64,000 nucleotides of DNA. It comes from Gloeotrichia echinulata CP02 (GTDB lineage Bacteria; Cyanobacteriota; Cyanobacteriia; Cyanobacteriales; Nostocaceae). The translations under genes and the position numbers were made by a program. The stretch spans positions 3,911,001 through 3,975,000 of the forward strand of contig CP051187.1 of NCBI GenBank assembly GCA_038087035.1. Reading direction: 5' to 3'. The notes below the pieces were generated by a model. That model was not told the DNA's origin. It did no database searches and saw only the letters and a program-made list of their open reading frames with translations. Shown piece after piece: positions 19,701-27,959 of the stretch; positions within the stretch are counted from its first letter, which is position 1, and the number at the start of each line of letters is the position of its first letter.

Positions 19701-20238
19701 CGGATAAAAACTGAATCAGACTAGCTAAAATATTTTTGATGGGTGGAGCTTCCCGCAGCGATCGCCATATGATGTACTCAAAATTATCTTTAATACACTC
19801 TATCGCCTTGATAGCTAAAGTCGATTTACCAATTCCTCCCATTCCCAAAATTGCCACTAACCTGCAACGATCTGCAACGATAAACTTTTCTAATGTAGCT
19901 ATTTCTTCTGTTCTACCATAAAAAATTGAAACACTAGTCGCTTCTCCCCAATCTTGGTGCTGAGATTGATCAGAACTGGTGTAACAATCTTTATCCAATT
20001 TCAGATTAAAAGCTTGGAAGAAAAGCTCAATTGTTCGTTTATCAACTCCGTCTTCACAAGACAGCACCTTGGAAATCGTAGCAGTGTTGATTCCAATCCG
20101 GTCACTTAAATCTTCAAGGGTATACCTGTTTCCATAATTTTCGTTGAATTCGGCAGTAAGTTTAGCAGATTGAAGTTTTTGTAATCCTTCTGGAGTAAGA
20201 ATAACACCACGTTTACGCTTGTGCTTTGTCAGCTTCAT
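16702..20238 (-). CDS. STAND/NB-ARC ATPase with N-terminal HTH and 14 WD40 repeats
   Basis: A 1178-residue signalling protein. Residues 1-85 form a helix-turn-helix-like region (RYTLEDLSDRIGINTATISKVL). The NTPase follows: a linker (DWGEATSVSIFYGRTEE), the P-loop GMGGIGKST near 131, the Walker B-like SLLILDNIES near 205, and a sensor segment LLLTGREKP. After a helical region and a few pentapeptide-like residues (LHDVNFQNANFDRS) come 14 WD40 units, consistent with two seven-bladed propellers. In this superfamily ligand binding by repeats drives ATP-dependent oligomerisation; cyanobacterial members are linked to stress and possibly defence or programmed-death responses, but no effector domain is evident. 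It is monocistronic. A truncated relative lies at 37861. Confidence 0.9.
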   Translation of the reverse strand: MKLTKHKRKRGVILTPEGLQKLQSAKLTAEFNENYGNRYTLEDLSDRIGINTATISKVLSCEDGVDKRTIELFFQAFNLKLDKDCYTSSDQSQHQDWGEATSVSIFYGRTEEIATLEKFIVADRCRLVAILGMGGIGKSTLAIKAIECIKDNFEYIIWRSLREAPPIKNILASLIQFLSDEQETEASLPEDVGERISRLIDYLRHYRSLLILDNIESILQSGSRAGLYREGYEQYGDLLRRVGEVTHQSCLLLTGREKPKEVAASEGETLSVRSFLLGGLQAADGQEILKIKGVCAAESEASNLVGRYAGNPLALKVVATTIQDVFCGDISKFLQQETTVFGDIHELLEEQFLRLSNLEKNAMYWLAINREPVSLSELREDIVSRIPSQRLLESLESLVRRSLIEKSEGLFTLQPVVMEYVTQRLIDQVCQEIASQNIELFRCHALMKATAKDYVRDIQIRLIVQSVIDGLLGIFRSKKNLENQLTQILANLRETSPLEQSYTAGNALNLLCHLGTDLTGHDFSSLSIWQVDLRCMKLHDVNFQNANFDRSVFAETFGGVLSVAFSADGKLLALGDTNGDIRFYQVSDWQQIFTCKGHTNWVVSLAFSPDDRILASGSADSTVKVWDISTGQCIQTFREYNNTEVWSVAFSPDGKVLASGSDDHTIKLWNICTGECFKTFYGHTSWVCSVAFSKNGQTLLSGSDDHTIRVWNINTSECLKTFHAHDDGIRSIALSPDEQMVASGSEDHTVRLWSISTGECLKTFHGHSSEVYSVAFSSQGDLLASGNHDQTVKLWNVDTGECLKTFHGHSGLVFSVAFSSQGDFLVSGSEDQTLRLWNVDTGECLKMFQGYTNQVLSVAFSPDGQMLASGSRDSLVRLWDVTGDQVLQTFPGHCAAVQSVAFSPDGQMLASGSQDSSVRLWDVTGGQALQIFQRHRAVVWSVVFSPDGKTLASSSNDQTVKLWDISSGQVLQTFQGHCAAVWSVVFSPDGKTLASAALEEIIKLWNVSTGECERSLEGHTNWVLSVAFSPDGKLLASSSYDGTIKLWLVGTDECKRILQAGTGWLKSVAFSPNSHILASCSQDNTVKLWDLSKGECLRTLEGHTGRVWSVVFSPDHQILASSGDDETIRLWNIATGECLKILKAEKPYERMNIMGVTGLTTATIATLTLLGADESTNH

Positions 20239-20791
20239 CTAAACCTCCCACGAGACCCCCACTATGTATTGGTAGTCAAATTAGTAGTGGGTTGTTGACC
20301 TTTTTTTAAATTCAAAATTCAAAATTAGTAAGAAAATTAATTTTCAATTAAGATGATGTTTTAAAAGTTCTCGGCGAATAGAATTCTCTGAGACTGGGCA
20401 CATCAGAACAGACTTTTAAAACGTCCTCTAAGTAATTCCTAGTACAGTCTCCCACTGATTGTAAGAATCAGTGGTGTTTCTAGGTGGTAGGATCGAGGAA
20501 GGCTTCAGCCCGGAGATTGTCAAACCAAGGCTATCATCAGGTGATTGGGGGGATATTCGAGACAAAAAAACCTAACATAAGAATATTCAGTTAGATATAC
20601 AGTACTACTTAAGTATGAATATAGCACAAAAGGTTCTTGCGGCTTTAACAGTAAAGCAAAAAGTTTTCCTGTATACGCAATTTAGCACGCCTTCTGGGAA
20701 AACCTGATAAAATACCCACACTGACTTGGAGTACCAAGTACAGTGTCGGCTTCTGTAATCAGGGGGGAGTGCCGAAGAAAGCCCTTCGGAA
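20239..20791. other. Intergenic region with MITE and IS-end-like sequence
   Basis: No gene seen. It contains the small inverted-repeat element at 20349-20434. At about 20453-20525 there is a hairpin (CCACTGATT / AATCAGTGG) followed by GGCTTCAGCCCGGAGATTGTC, which resembles an IS605-type right end without its transposase. Confidence 0.45.
20349..20434. repeat. Short MITE-like element (GATGTTTTAAAAGT ends)
   Basis: Left end ATGATGTTTTAAAAGTTCT and right end AGACTTTTAAAACGTCCTCT are imperfect inverted repeats. They resemble the ends of the 172-bp element at 38249. Probably a diverged or internally deleted member. Confidence 0.45.
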
Positions 20792-21967
20792 CTACCGCCA
20801 ATATTTATAAGCAGCGTAAGCCATTGTCACAACCCCAGTGATAATAGCAGATTCATCGACTTCAAATTCAGGATGGTGTAATGGATGATTAGTGATGCGA
20901 TTTGTGTAGCCTACACCCAAGCGAAACATGGAACCGGGAGCGTGTTCTAAAAAAACCGAAAAATCTTCCGCACCTAGGGATGGTTCACTTAAGACTTGGA
21001 CGCGATCGCTACTCCAAGCTTCTTCCGCTGCTGATTGCAATAATTGTGTCAGGGCATAATCATTTTGCACACTGGGTACACCCTGGCGATAATTGACTTG
21101 ATAACTTGCACCAAAAGAATGACAAACATGGGCGACGATTTTTTCAATCCACTTGGGGAGATGGGCGCGGGTTTCGGGATGAAGCGATCGCACCGTTCCT
21201 AACAATTCTACTTTATCAGCAATGATATTCTTAGCTCTGCCACCATTAATCTTACCGATGCTTAACACTACAGGACGCAAGGGATTTTGTGTGCGGCTAA
21301 TCGCTTGTTGTAGTGCAGTAATTACTTGGGCTGCAATCCAAATTGCATCAATTGCTTCATGAGGACGTGCCCCATGTCCAGATTCTCCGATAATAATAAT
21401 CTCTAAATCATCAGCTGCTGCAGTCAATGCGCCGTAACGCACACCAATGCAACCAGCGGGAATAGAAGGAAAAACATGCACCCCTAATACTCCACAGACG
21501 TTTACCATCGCCCCATCTTTCACCATCCAGCTTGCGCCTTGGGCAATTTCCTCTGCTGGCTGAAATAAAAACCGCACCTTACCGCCTAACTCTTCTGTCA
21601 ATTGAGACAGCACCATTGCTGTTCCTAAGCCCACTGTAGTGTGGACATCGTGACCGCAAGCGTGCATTACCCCTTCAGCGTGGGAGGCGTATTCCAACCC
21701 CGTGCATTCTTGAATTGGTAATGCATCCATATCAGTGCGAATTGCCAATAATCGGTCATCTTGACCAGCACCTTGTAGTTCTCCGATGACGCCGGTTTTG
21801 CCAATTCCTTCCTGGACATGAAGACCACTAGAAGACAAAACACCAGCAATGAAAGCAGCTGTCTGATACTCCTGGCCGCTGAGTTCTGGGTGCGCGTGGA
21901 TGTGGCGACGAATTTCAATTAAGCGGGGCGCTAGTTTTGTGGCTAAATCTTTAATCTGGGTAAGCAT
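20792..21967 (-). CDS. M20 family metallopeptidase / N-acyl-amino-acid amidohydrolase
   Basis: About 391 residues from the ATG at 21967; a longer frame to 22048 exists, but its extra 27 residues look non-homologous. Peptidase M20D features: IRRHIHAHPELSGQEY near 18, RTDMDALPIQE near 80, the metal-binding MHACGHDVHTTVGLG near 105, PAEEIAQGASWM with its catalytic Glu pair near 138, and C-terminal SLGAEDFSVFLEHAPGSMFRLG. The family hydrolyses N-acetyl or N-benzoyl amino acids and auxin-type conjugates. It is cytoplasmic by absence of a signal. The pentapeptide gene lies 120 bp upstream on the same strand. Confidence 0.9.
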   Translation of the reverse strand: MLTQIKDLATKLAPRLIEIRRHIHAHPELSGQEYQTAAFIAGVLSSSGLHVQEGIGKTGVIGELQGAGQDDRLLAIRTDMDALPIQECTGLEYASHAEGVMHACGHDVHTTVGLGTAMVLSQLTEELGGKVRFLFQPAEEIAQGASWMVKDGAMVNVCGVLGVHVFPSIPAGCIGVRYGALTAAADDLEIIIIGESGHGARPHEAIDAIWIAAQVITALQQAISRTQNPLRPVVLSIGKINGGRAKNIIADKVELLGTVRSLHPETRAHLPKWIEKIVAHVCHSFGASYQVNYRQGVPSVQNDYALTQLLQSAAEEAWSSDRVQVLSEPSLGAEDFSVFLEHAPGSMFRLGVGYTNRITNHPLHHPEFEVDESAIITGVVTMAYAAYKYWR

Positions 21968-22087
21968 CGATAAATCAAGTTTACAGCCTTTGTTCTCATC
22001 ATAAAGAAAGGATGGGCAGAGGGGAAGATGGCGGGATGGACAATTCAAAATTCAAAATTTCCCCCAGTTCCCATACCCCATACCCCA

Positions 22088-22651
22088 TTATTGTGAATAG
22101 CAGGTTGAGCCTGGGGTATTTTCCGGTTTAAACTTATTACACTCTCTAGCGGTTGAACGTTCTAACGACCAGCCATAAGGTTTATCAGAAGTTACTGTAC
22201 CAATTGGCAAAGTTGTCAGTCGGTAATGTGCCCCCCGAAAATTAGTGAACTTCAATTTGGCATCTTTGAAGTTAGCACCTTCCAAATAGGCACTGATGAA
22301 ACCCGCAAAAGACAGATCGGCATTTTCTAGGGATGCTGATTTTAAATTTGCACCGGTTAAGCTAGCGTAACGGAGATTGGCAGAATTTAAAACCGCAGCT
22401 TCCAGATTTGCACCAGTCAGATCTGCCTGTGTAAGATTGACTTGAGTTAAAGTAGCTCCTTTCAAGTTAGTTTCTCGCAAATTTGCGTTAGCCAGGTTCA
22501 GTAGAGTTAGGTCAGCACCACTCAAATCGCATCGCGGACAGCTACCTGTCTTCTTCAACTGATCTAAGTCTTGCTGATTCAATGCATTCGCTTGGGCTGC
22601 AAAACCAAAACAACCTAACACAACGGCGGTAGCAACAATCTTGAGTTTCAT
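22088..22651 (-). CDS. Exported pentapeptide-repeat protein
   Basis: A 187-residue protein with a signal peptide (MKLKIVATAVVLGCFGFAAQ, cleavage near ANA). A CPRCDLSGADL start is followed by about 20 A(D/N)LxX pentapeptide repeats from residue 40 to 145, predicting a right-handed beta-helix. The C-terminal part (TTLPIGTVTSDKPYGWSLER) is not repeated and has two cysteines near the end. It is likely periplasmic or in the thylakoid lumen. Function is not deducible; homologues occur widely in cyanobacteria. Confidence 0.85.
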   Translation of the reverse strand: MKLKIVATAVVLGCFGFAAQANALNQQDLDQLKKTGSCPRCDLSGADLTLLNLANANLRETNLKGATLTQVNLTQADLTGANLEAAVLNSANLRYASLTGANLKSASLENADLSFAGFISAYLEGANFKDAKLKFTNFRGAHYRLTTLPIGTVTSDKPYGWSLERSTARECNKFKPENTPGSTCYSQ

Positions 22652-23208
22652 ATTTTTTAGAGATAATTACAAAGTTGACAATAATATCATGTGGCCTTAA
22701 AGACCCATAATCACTGCATCATCCCATGCCCAATCAATCCGCACAAGCGGAGAAAGGAGCGGTAGGTGAGTTTGATTATGAGTAATTCGACCCAGATGCA
22801 CTAACTCAATGCTTAGTCCCATACTTAAACATATACGAATTTTTCCGTAAATAACAGGAATGAAGAGGTGATGAAGAAGATATAAAAATTTTGTTAATTG
22901 TAGTAATTCTACTACCCAAATAAAAATCTAAGGTATAGAATTGAATCGTTACGAACTATACAGAACCACTTATAGACTACCATATATTTGATCCCCCTAG
23001 ATCCACAACCCATCTAGGGGGATCATAATTTTTGACCAAAAAGCGAGACGCAAGCCCCTGGCTTTAGACATGGGGATAAGTCGGGTGCGGCTTTAGCCGC
23101 ATTGAAAAGATATATAGTAGGATGACTTTATATAATCTTTACTTTGTTATTTGGCCCGAATCGGTATAATTACACAATGAACCAAAAATATAAATCAAAT
23201 AACAAAGA
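22652..23208. other. Intergenic region with strong palindrome and IS-end hairpins
   Basis: No gene. It has a 13-bp-arm hairpin at 22990-23024. It also has IS605-type terminal sequences at about 23050-23105 (AGCCCCTGGCTTTAGACATGGGG and GTGCGGCTTTAGCCGCAT). The first motif recurs at 60657 beside iscB. Confidence 0.5.
22990..23024. terminator. Perfect hairpin GATCCCCCTAGAT / ATCTAGGGGGATC
   Basis: Thirteen-bp arms and a 9-nt loop. It is a candidate bidirectional terminator or a repeat relic; GATCCCCC-type ends also occur inside the element at 38249. Confidence 0.5.
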
Positions 23209-24247
23209 ATGTCTAATTATGGTTGCCAACAAGTTTTAATTAGTCCAGACAAAGAATTGAGAGCCATCTTAGAGTTTATCTGCGAACAATCAAACAAACT
23301 TGCTAATTGCGGACTATATTATTCTCGCCAGTTATTCTTTAAAACTGGCAAGATACCGAGCCAATCTGAGTTACATCGTCTATTGAAGTCTAACGTGCAT
23401 TTTCAAGCTCTTTATTCCCATGTTGCACAACAAACTTTAACAACTGTGTTTGAGTCGTTTCGGTCGTTTATTGCATTGCTTAAAGGCTTTAAAAATGGAA
23501 CTGTCGAACAACGCCCAAAGCTACCTATAGCACTTCCTATTCAGATGAGGTACAAAATTGTATCACGCGATGTAGGGGCACGGCACTGCCGTGCCCTTAC
23601 CGATGTACCTCACTAGGGCGAGAAACGCTATACTTACAAGAAAAATGCTCTCAAGTTAGTTACTTTCTCTCGTGCAGATGTCAAGTTAAAAAACGGGCAA
23701 TTGCGCTTGCCTCTAGGCAGTAAAGTTAAGGCGTGGTTTGGCATAGATGCATTCTATTTACCGATGCCCTCAAATTTAAGATATTCACTATTAAGGGAGA
23801 TTCACATTCTACCTCGCAACGGATGTTTTTCTGCTGAGTTTGTTTATTCAGTTGCAGAAATAAAAGTAGAATTAGACTTTCAAAAAGTGCTAGGCATAGA
23901 CCCAGGACTAAACAATTGGCTAACTTGTGTAAGCAACGCAAATACTAGCTTTATTGTGGACGGATTGCATTTAAAATACTTACTCGGCTTCTTTTATTGA
24001 TGGCGATTTTCTGCCTGTATTTGGTGACAAACCAGAAGGGTGGAAAGAGTCCGGTAAAAGAGTTTGTCGTGGTTTGTATCAGGCTTCTAGCGGCTTAAAA
24101 ATTAATGCCGATGCTAATGGGGCTGCAAATATTTTAAGAAAAGTAGCGGTAAAGCTGGGATTTAATCTCAGTGGAATCAGTAGCGGCGCTTTGATATCGC
24201 CTTTGAAGATCCGTTTGTGGACTCTTCAAGAATCCCCCGGCTTATAG
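23209..24247 (+). pseudogene. tnpB: tnpB pseudogene, interrupted by a MITE and internally deleted
   Basis: The N-terminal part (GCQQVLISPDKELRAIL, QSNKLANCGLYYSRQLFF, VAQQTLTTVFESF) is a TnpB wedge region. A 103-bp MITE sits at 23528-23630, bringing a TAG at 23614. The same frame continues behind it (YKKNALKLVTFSRADVKL, then RuvC-I VLGIDPGLNNWLT). A deletion with frameshift follows VDGLHLK near 23975, removing most of the catalytic core. The last piece reads SFIDGDFLPVFGDKPEGWKES and INADANGAANILRKV (RuvC-III) to a stop at 24245. IS-type hairpins flank both sides (about 23050 and 24235). No tnpA is present. It cannot encode an active nuclease. Confidence 0.88.
23528..23630 (+). mobile_element. 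103-bp MITE (TAGC...GCTA) inserted in tnpB, TA duplicated
   Basis: The element is flanked by TA at 23526-23527 and 23631-23632. Short terminal repeats TAGC/GCTA, an inner inverted pair GAGGTACA/TGTACCTC and a central palindrome GGGGCACGGCA/TGCCGTGCCC are visible. A practically identical copy lies at 56836-56938. Removing the element plus one TA gives a continuous TnpB reading (PKLP-TYKKNALKL). Confidence 0.88.
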
Positions 24248-24267
24248 CCGTGGGGAGTATCAACGTC

Positions 24268-24330
24268 ATTTGTCATTGGTCATTTGTCATTGGTCATTTG
24301 TCATTTGTCATTTGTCATTTGTCATTTGTC
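24268..24330 (+). repeat. Heptanucleotide tandem repeat (GTCATTT/GTCATTG)
   Basis: About nine units of TCATTTG or TCATTGG in tandem, a typical Nostocales short tandem repeat, immediately before the 31-bp repeats. Confidence 0.85.
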
Positions 24331-24343
24331 AATCTTTCCCAGT

Positions 24344-24529
24344 CCCCAGCGATGCACTGAGCTTGCCGAAGTGTCCCCAGCGATGCACTGAGCTTGTCGA
24401 AGTGTCCCCAGCGATGCACTGAGCTTGTCGAAGTGTCCCCAGCGATGCACTGAGCTTGCCGAAGTGTCCCCAGCGATGCACTGAGCTTGCCGAAGTGTCC
24501 CCAGCGATGCACTGAGCTTGCCGAAGTGT
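24344..24529 (+). repeat. Six tandem copies of a 31-bp unit
   Basis: Unit CCCCAGCGATGCACTGAGCT plus TG(C/T)CGAAGTGT, exactly 6 x 31 = 186 bp. The only differences I see are C/T at one position in two units. The array ends 8 bp before the stop codon of the kinase gene on the other strand. Near-identity implies recent expansion. Confidence 0.92.
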
Positions 24530-24537
24530 CCCCAACC

Positions 24538-26289
24538 TTAACGCCATCCTAAAAAGCGCAACCCAGGGACGATTAGGTAATAACACACCCCCATGCAGAA
24601 ACTCTGGAAGATGGCGACAAAAGCAAAAAAAGCAATCATCGACGATAAATGTTGCGAGTCGGGTTGAATAGAAAATTGTAAAACTGGATCTAGAAACCCT
24701 AGATGAATTAAACCCGCAAAGACGAGCGCGGTGGCAAAGGAAGCAATCACAGCGTAAACTATATGATGGCTACGAAGATCTAAACTCACGGTGAACAGAA
24801 AAACTGCAAAGACAATTGAGACCGCCAAGCCGTCATTGCTATTTGTGGGTGTGGTTAATTGCCAAACTAACCAGGCTAATCCATAGCTGATTATGCCCAT
24901 CATTGAGGCTAGCAAAAAGCGCCGTCGTTGACCGAAACTCCCTGCTGCTGTGAGTCCCCATGCAGTTCCTAGACCTGCGCCGACAAATACCAAAACTTCT
25001 GCGCCCAAGCTAGATTGAGTATTTACACTTAAGTCTGGTAGATAAGGTAAGATGAATTTGGTAATGCGATCGCCCAAGCCTGTCTCATAGCCGAAAATCC
25101 AACCAGTACTAGTACCTAAACAAGCGCCGATTCCCGTCAGTATCATCGTCCAAATTGTTGTCAAACAAGCCAGTAAGAATTTGGCGATCGCCTTGACTAT
25201 CGAAAGCGCAATTTTGCCAACAGCTTTGTTAAATTCACCATTAGCTTGTTTCACAGCTTGGATTAGCGGTGTAACTGGGACTAAGGCTTGCTGAATATTG
25301 GCTAAACCTTGACGCACAGCGTCCTGAATTGGGACTAATAACCCCTGTTGTGATGATCCTGGAGAAATTTTCGCCAACCGTTTGTGAATAATACTTGCAT
25401 TTGCTGGACGCGATCGCACATCTTCCTGTACCATCTCATCGAGTAAATCCGCAAATTTAGGGTTGACACTCACTCGTTGACGCCAGCGCAATGTTCCAGT
25501 TTGGGGATCTTCCAACTGTGGCGGATACTTACCCGTAAGTAATTCTATCATCGTTCGACCAAGGGCATAAAAATCCGCACCCGGTCCGACATTACGGCCA
25601 ATAATTTGTTCTGGTGGACTGTAACCAGAAGAAAATAACCTAGTTGAACTTGATTGCGGAGCCAGTTTGGCGTCAAATTGTTTTGCGCCGCCAAAATCAA
25701 TCAGCACCAGCCGATTTCCCCCAGTTACTCCCACAGATGGGGTGGTACGCAGCATCAAATTAGAAGGCTTGATGTCACGGTGAATAATCTGGCGTTTGTG
25801 CAATTCCTTTAAAATTTGCACCACTTGGTTACACCAATTCAACACCAAATCCTCTGGACAGCCTTGAGGATACTTATTGAGTATCTCCTCTAAAGTCTCC
25901 CCGTTGATTTTTTCCATCACCAAACAAGGTAGTTGGCGCGATTTGGGATTAGACAAATTTAGTTGAAAATACCCATCAACATCGACGCGGGGAACACCCG
26001 GATTTATGAGACTACTTAAAACCCCTGCTTCTTGTGTAAACAATTCCAGCGCCTTGGGTGAATTTTCCACTAGCACTTTTAGCACCTTTTCTGTCTGAAT
26101 TTTTTCATCCCAAACCGTGTAAATTTGGGCAAATCCTCCCGAACCCAGGGGCTGGAGTGGGACATAGCGATTTAACAGATGTAGCGGTGCGCCACAGCTG
26201 TTGCAAAATTTGTTTCCCCAAGGTTGGGGGTAGGGACGTTGACAATCAGGATTTATGCAGTGAATCGCTGTCTGTGTGATTGGGGACAC
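24538..26289 (-). CDS. Membrane-bound Hanks-type Ser/Thr protein kinase
   Basis: A 583-residue protein. Residues 10-33 are a zinc-ribbon (CINPDCQ...CNSC). The kinase domain covers about 42-305: glycine loop LGSGGFAQIYTVW, catalytic loop IIHRDIKPSNLML, metal loop LIDFGGAKQF, then SSGYSPPEQ and an RSRPANA end motif. A VAIK-type Lys is likely EKVLKVL. The remaining 270 residues hold about six hydrophobic segments, some glycine-rich, so the kinase is membrane anchored with an unknown sensor part. The PGM1-like gene lies 83 bp upstream on the same strand. The 31-bp tandem repeat array abuts its 3' end. Confidence 0.9.
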   Translation of the reverse strand: MSPITQTAIHCINPDCQRPYPQPWGNKFCNSCGAPLHLLNRYVPLQPLGSGGFAQIYTVWDEKIQTEKVLKVLVENSPKALELFTQEAGVLSSLINPGVPRVDVDGYFQLNLSNPKSRQLPCLVMEKINGETLEEILNKYPQGCPEDLVLNWCNQVVQILKELHKRQIIHRDIKPSNLMLRTTPSVGVTGGNRLVLIDFGGAKQFDAKLAPQSSSTRLFSSGYSPPEQIIGRNVGPGADFYALGRTMIELLTGKYPPQLEDPQTGTLRWRQRVSVNPKFADLLDEMVQEDVRSRPANASIIHKRLAKISPGSSQQGLLVPIQDAVRQGLANIQQALVPVTPLIQAVKQANGEFNKAVGKIALSIVKAIAKFLLACLTTIWTMILTGIGACLGTSTGWIFGYETGLGDRITKFILPYLPDLSVNTQSSLGAEVLVFVGAGLGTAWGLTAAGSFGQRRRFLLASMMGIISYGLAWLVWQLTTPTNSNDGLAVSIVFAVFLFTVSLDLRSHHIVYAVIASFATALVFAGLIHLGFLDPVLQFSIQPDSQHLSSMIAFFAFVAIFQSFCMGVCYYLIVPGLRFLGWR

Positions 26290-26372
26290 AACCTCTTTAA
26301 TACAAAGGCTGCCTTGATTTTAGCAATACTCAGGAGTTTTTCAAGTTAGTACAGGGCGTAGCCCATGACGAA

Positions 26373-27959
26373 TTACGCGCAGTGGAAAGCATAATCTGAG
26401 AACGAGGAAAACTCTTGATTGTCGCTGCGGGTTTCTTGATCTAAAACCTTGACAACTTTGTTATAAATATCGTCTGCTTGTTGAGGGGAATCACCGATGC
26501 AGGTTAAGCCTAATTTGCCAAATTGGGAAAGACAACCCATCAAATGAAACACTGTACCTGTCTCCGTACAGCTGTCAAAATGCAGCCTGTGGTGGGCGAT
26601 GATATCCATTAAATCGTTGGGTAACAATCCCCGATAGCAGTCTTTTTGCAAGTTGTCAGTGGCTATATAGTATTTGGGACGCCCTTGTTGACTGTAAAAT
26701 AACCCTGTGGAAAGGTCATAGCGACCGTTGGTTAATAATTTCAGGGTCATAAATGGATGTGTAGTCCCACCTTTGCGGAGATTAATTTCAATCGCTTGAA
26801 TATCCCACTGTTTATTTCCTTGGTCAACGGTGATAAAATCTACGCCAAATCGTTCTAATACGCCTTTTTCGGCTAGTTTTTTGCCAACCTGTAATCCCAA
26901 TTGCTGCAACTCTAACCGATAGTGTTCCTCAGCAGGAAATCGACAACCAAGATAAATTTGACCGTCTCTCCCTCCCAAAATTTGGTCGTGGGTGGAGAGG
27001 ATTTCGACTTCACCTGAGGGTGTAATCCGTCCTTGGACACTGGGCGATCGCTTAATTTCTCCTTCCACAAAAGCCTCAACAATCGCCCCTAATTCCTGGA
27101 TGCGTCCCGAAAAATTTGCCCAGGTTTCCAGGGTTGATTGAAAGTGCATATTTGGGAGGCGATCGCTAATTGCCTCTACCCGTTGGTGATGAGAAGCTTG
27201 CCCTGGTGCTATACTCAGAATTGGTCTAAGATCCAGCAGTGCATTGCCTTCTCCCGAAAAGCCCTCATTAAGTTTCACCACCATCCTTTGTAATGTCGGT
27301 TGGCGTTCCCATAAATCAGCAGCAGCCTTTGCTAAATCTGTGCCATTCCCAACACTCGCGCTGCCATCTGGATGCGGTACACTGCTTTGGGCAAAGATTT
27401 GCCGACTCCCACTTTTTGTCCCCCAAATTTGTAAATCTGGCGCTGCGGCGTACAGTGGTACACCCAATTTTACTGACAATTCTGCTTCCCAAACCGTAGA
27501 ATTATAGCACACCATGAAGGCTCTGTCCAAATTCAAGGATTGGCGAATTCGCTGTAGCAAACGCGGGCGTTCTACAATTTTTTGACTGAGGGGCTTGAGG
27601 GAAGAATCGTAGGTAGAAAGTAACAGTAAGCGATTACGCGCATGGGAAAAAGGAATACCTGGTAACAATTGTAAATAGTAATCGATAATACTGGGATGCA
27701 GTGGCATTGATGTCACATAAATCAGCCGAGTGCGGGGATTTCGCAAGCGCATCAAGGAAAAAAGTAATCTTTCTTCATAATGTTCGCAGCCTTCTATCTT
27801 TTGGAGTTCGTGCTGGTCGATACTCAACGAAGGAATAATTAAAATATCTGCCTCACTGTTATCGAAAATTTCGATAGTTTTCCAGCGATCGCGCAAAGTT
27901 AATTGAAGATGGCGAAACTGATCAATTTTCTCCAATTCAGAAATATTCAATGTTACCAT
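26373..27959 (-). CDS. ATP-grasp peptide ligase, PGM1-related
   Basis: About 528 residues from the ATG at 27959, preceded by GGGG; a longer frame to 27989 is possible. The N-terminal third is a Rossmann-like region (LIYVTSMPLHPSIIDYYLQL). The middle and C-terminal part has ATP-grasp features: RMVVKLNEGFSGEGNALLDL for nucleotide binding, GAIVEAFVEGEI, and GVDFITVDQG followed by IQAIEINLRKGGTTHP, giving the acidic and Asn metal ligands. This matches the PGM1 (pheganomycin peptide ligase) related family, which joins peptides or amino acids at the cost of ATP. No peptide precursor or biosynthetic partner is adjacent. It is probably co-transcribed with the downstream kinase. Confidence 0.8.
   Translation of the reverse strand: MVTLNISELEKIDQFRHLQLTLRDRWKTIEIFDNSEADILIIPSLSIDQHELQKIEGCEHYEERLLFSLMRLRNPRTRLIYVTSMPLHPSIIDYYLQLLPGIPFSHARNRLLLLSTYDSSLKPLSQKIVERPRLLQRIRQSLNLDRAFMVCYNSTVWEAELSVKLGVPLYAAAPDLQIWGTKSGSRQIFAQSSVPHPDGSASVGNGTDLAKAAADLWERQPTLQRMVVKLNEGFSGEGNALLDLRPILSIAPGQASHHQRVEAISDRLPNMHFQSTLETWANFSGRIQELGAIVEAFVEGEIKRSPSVQGRITPSGEVEILSTHDQILGGRDGQIYLGCRFPAEEHYRLELQQLGLQVGKKLAEKGVLERFGVDFITVDQGNKQWDIQAIEINLRKGGTTHPFMTLKLLTNGRYDLSTGLFYSQQGRPKYYIATDNLQKDCYRGLLPNDLMDIIAHHRLHFDSCTETGTVFHLMGCLSQFGKLGLTCIGDSPQQADDIYNKVVKVLDQETRSDNQEFSSFSDYAFHCA

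Noticed and set aside
24315..24586. Reverse-strand frames through the 31-bp repeats, and the possibility of a CRISPR array there
   Set aside because: Units are directly adjacent with no unique spacers and the period is exactly 31 bp, so this is a simple tandem repeat, neither CRISPR nor coding.
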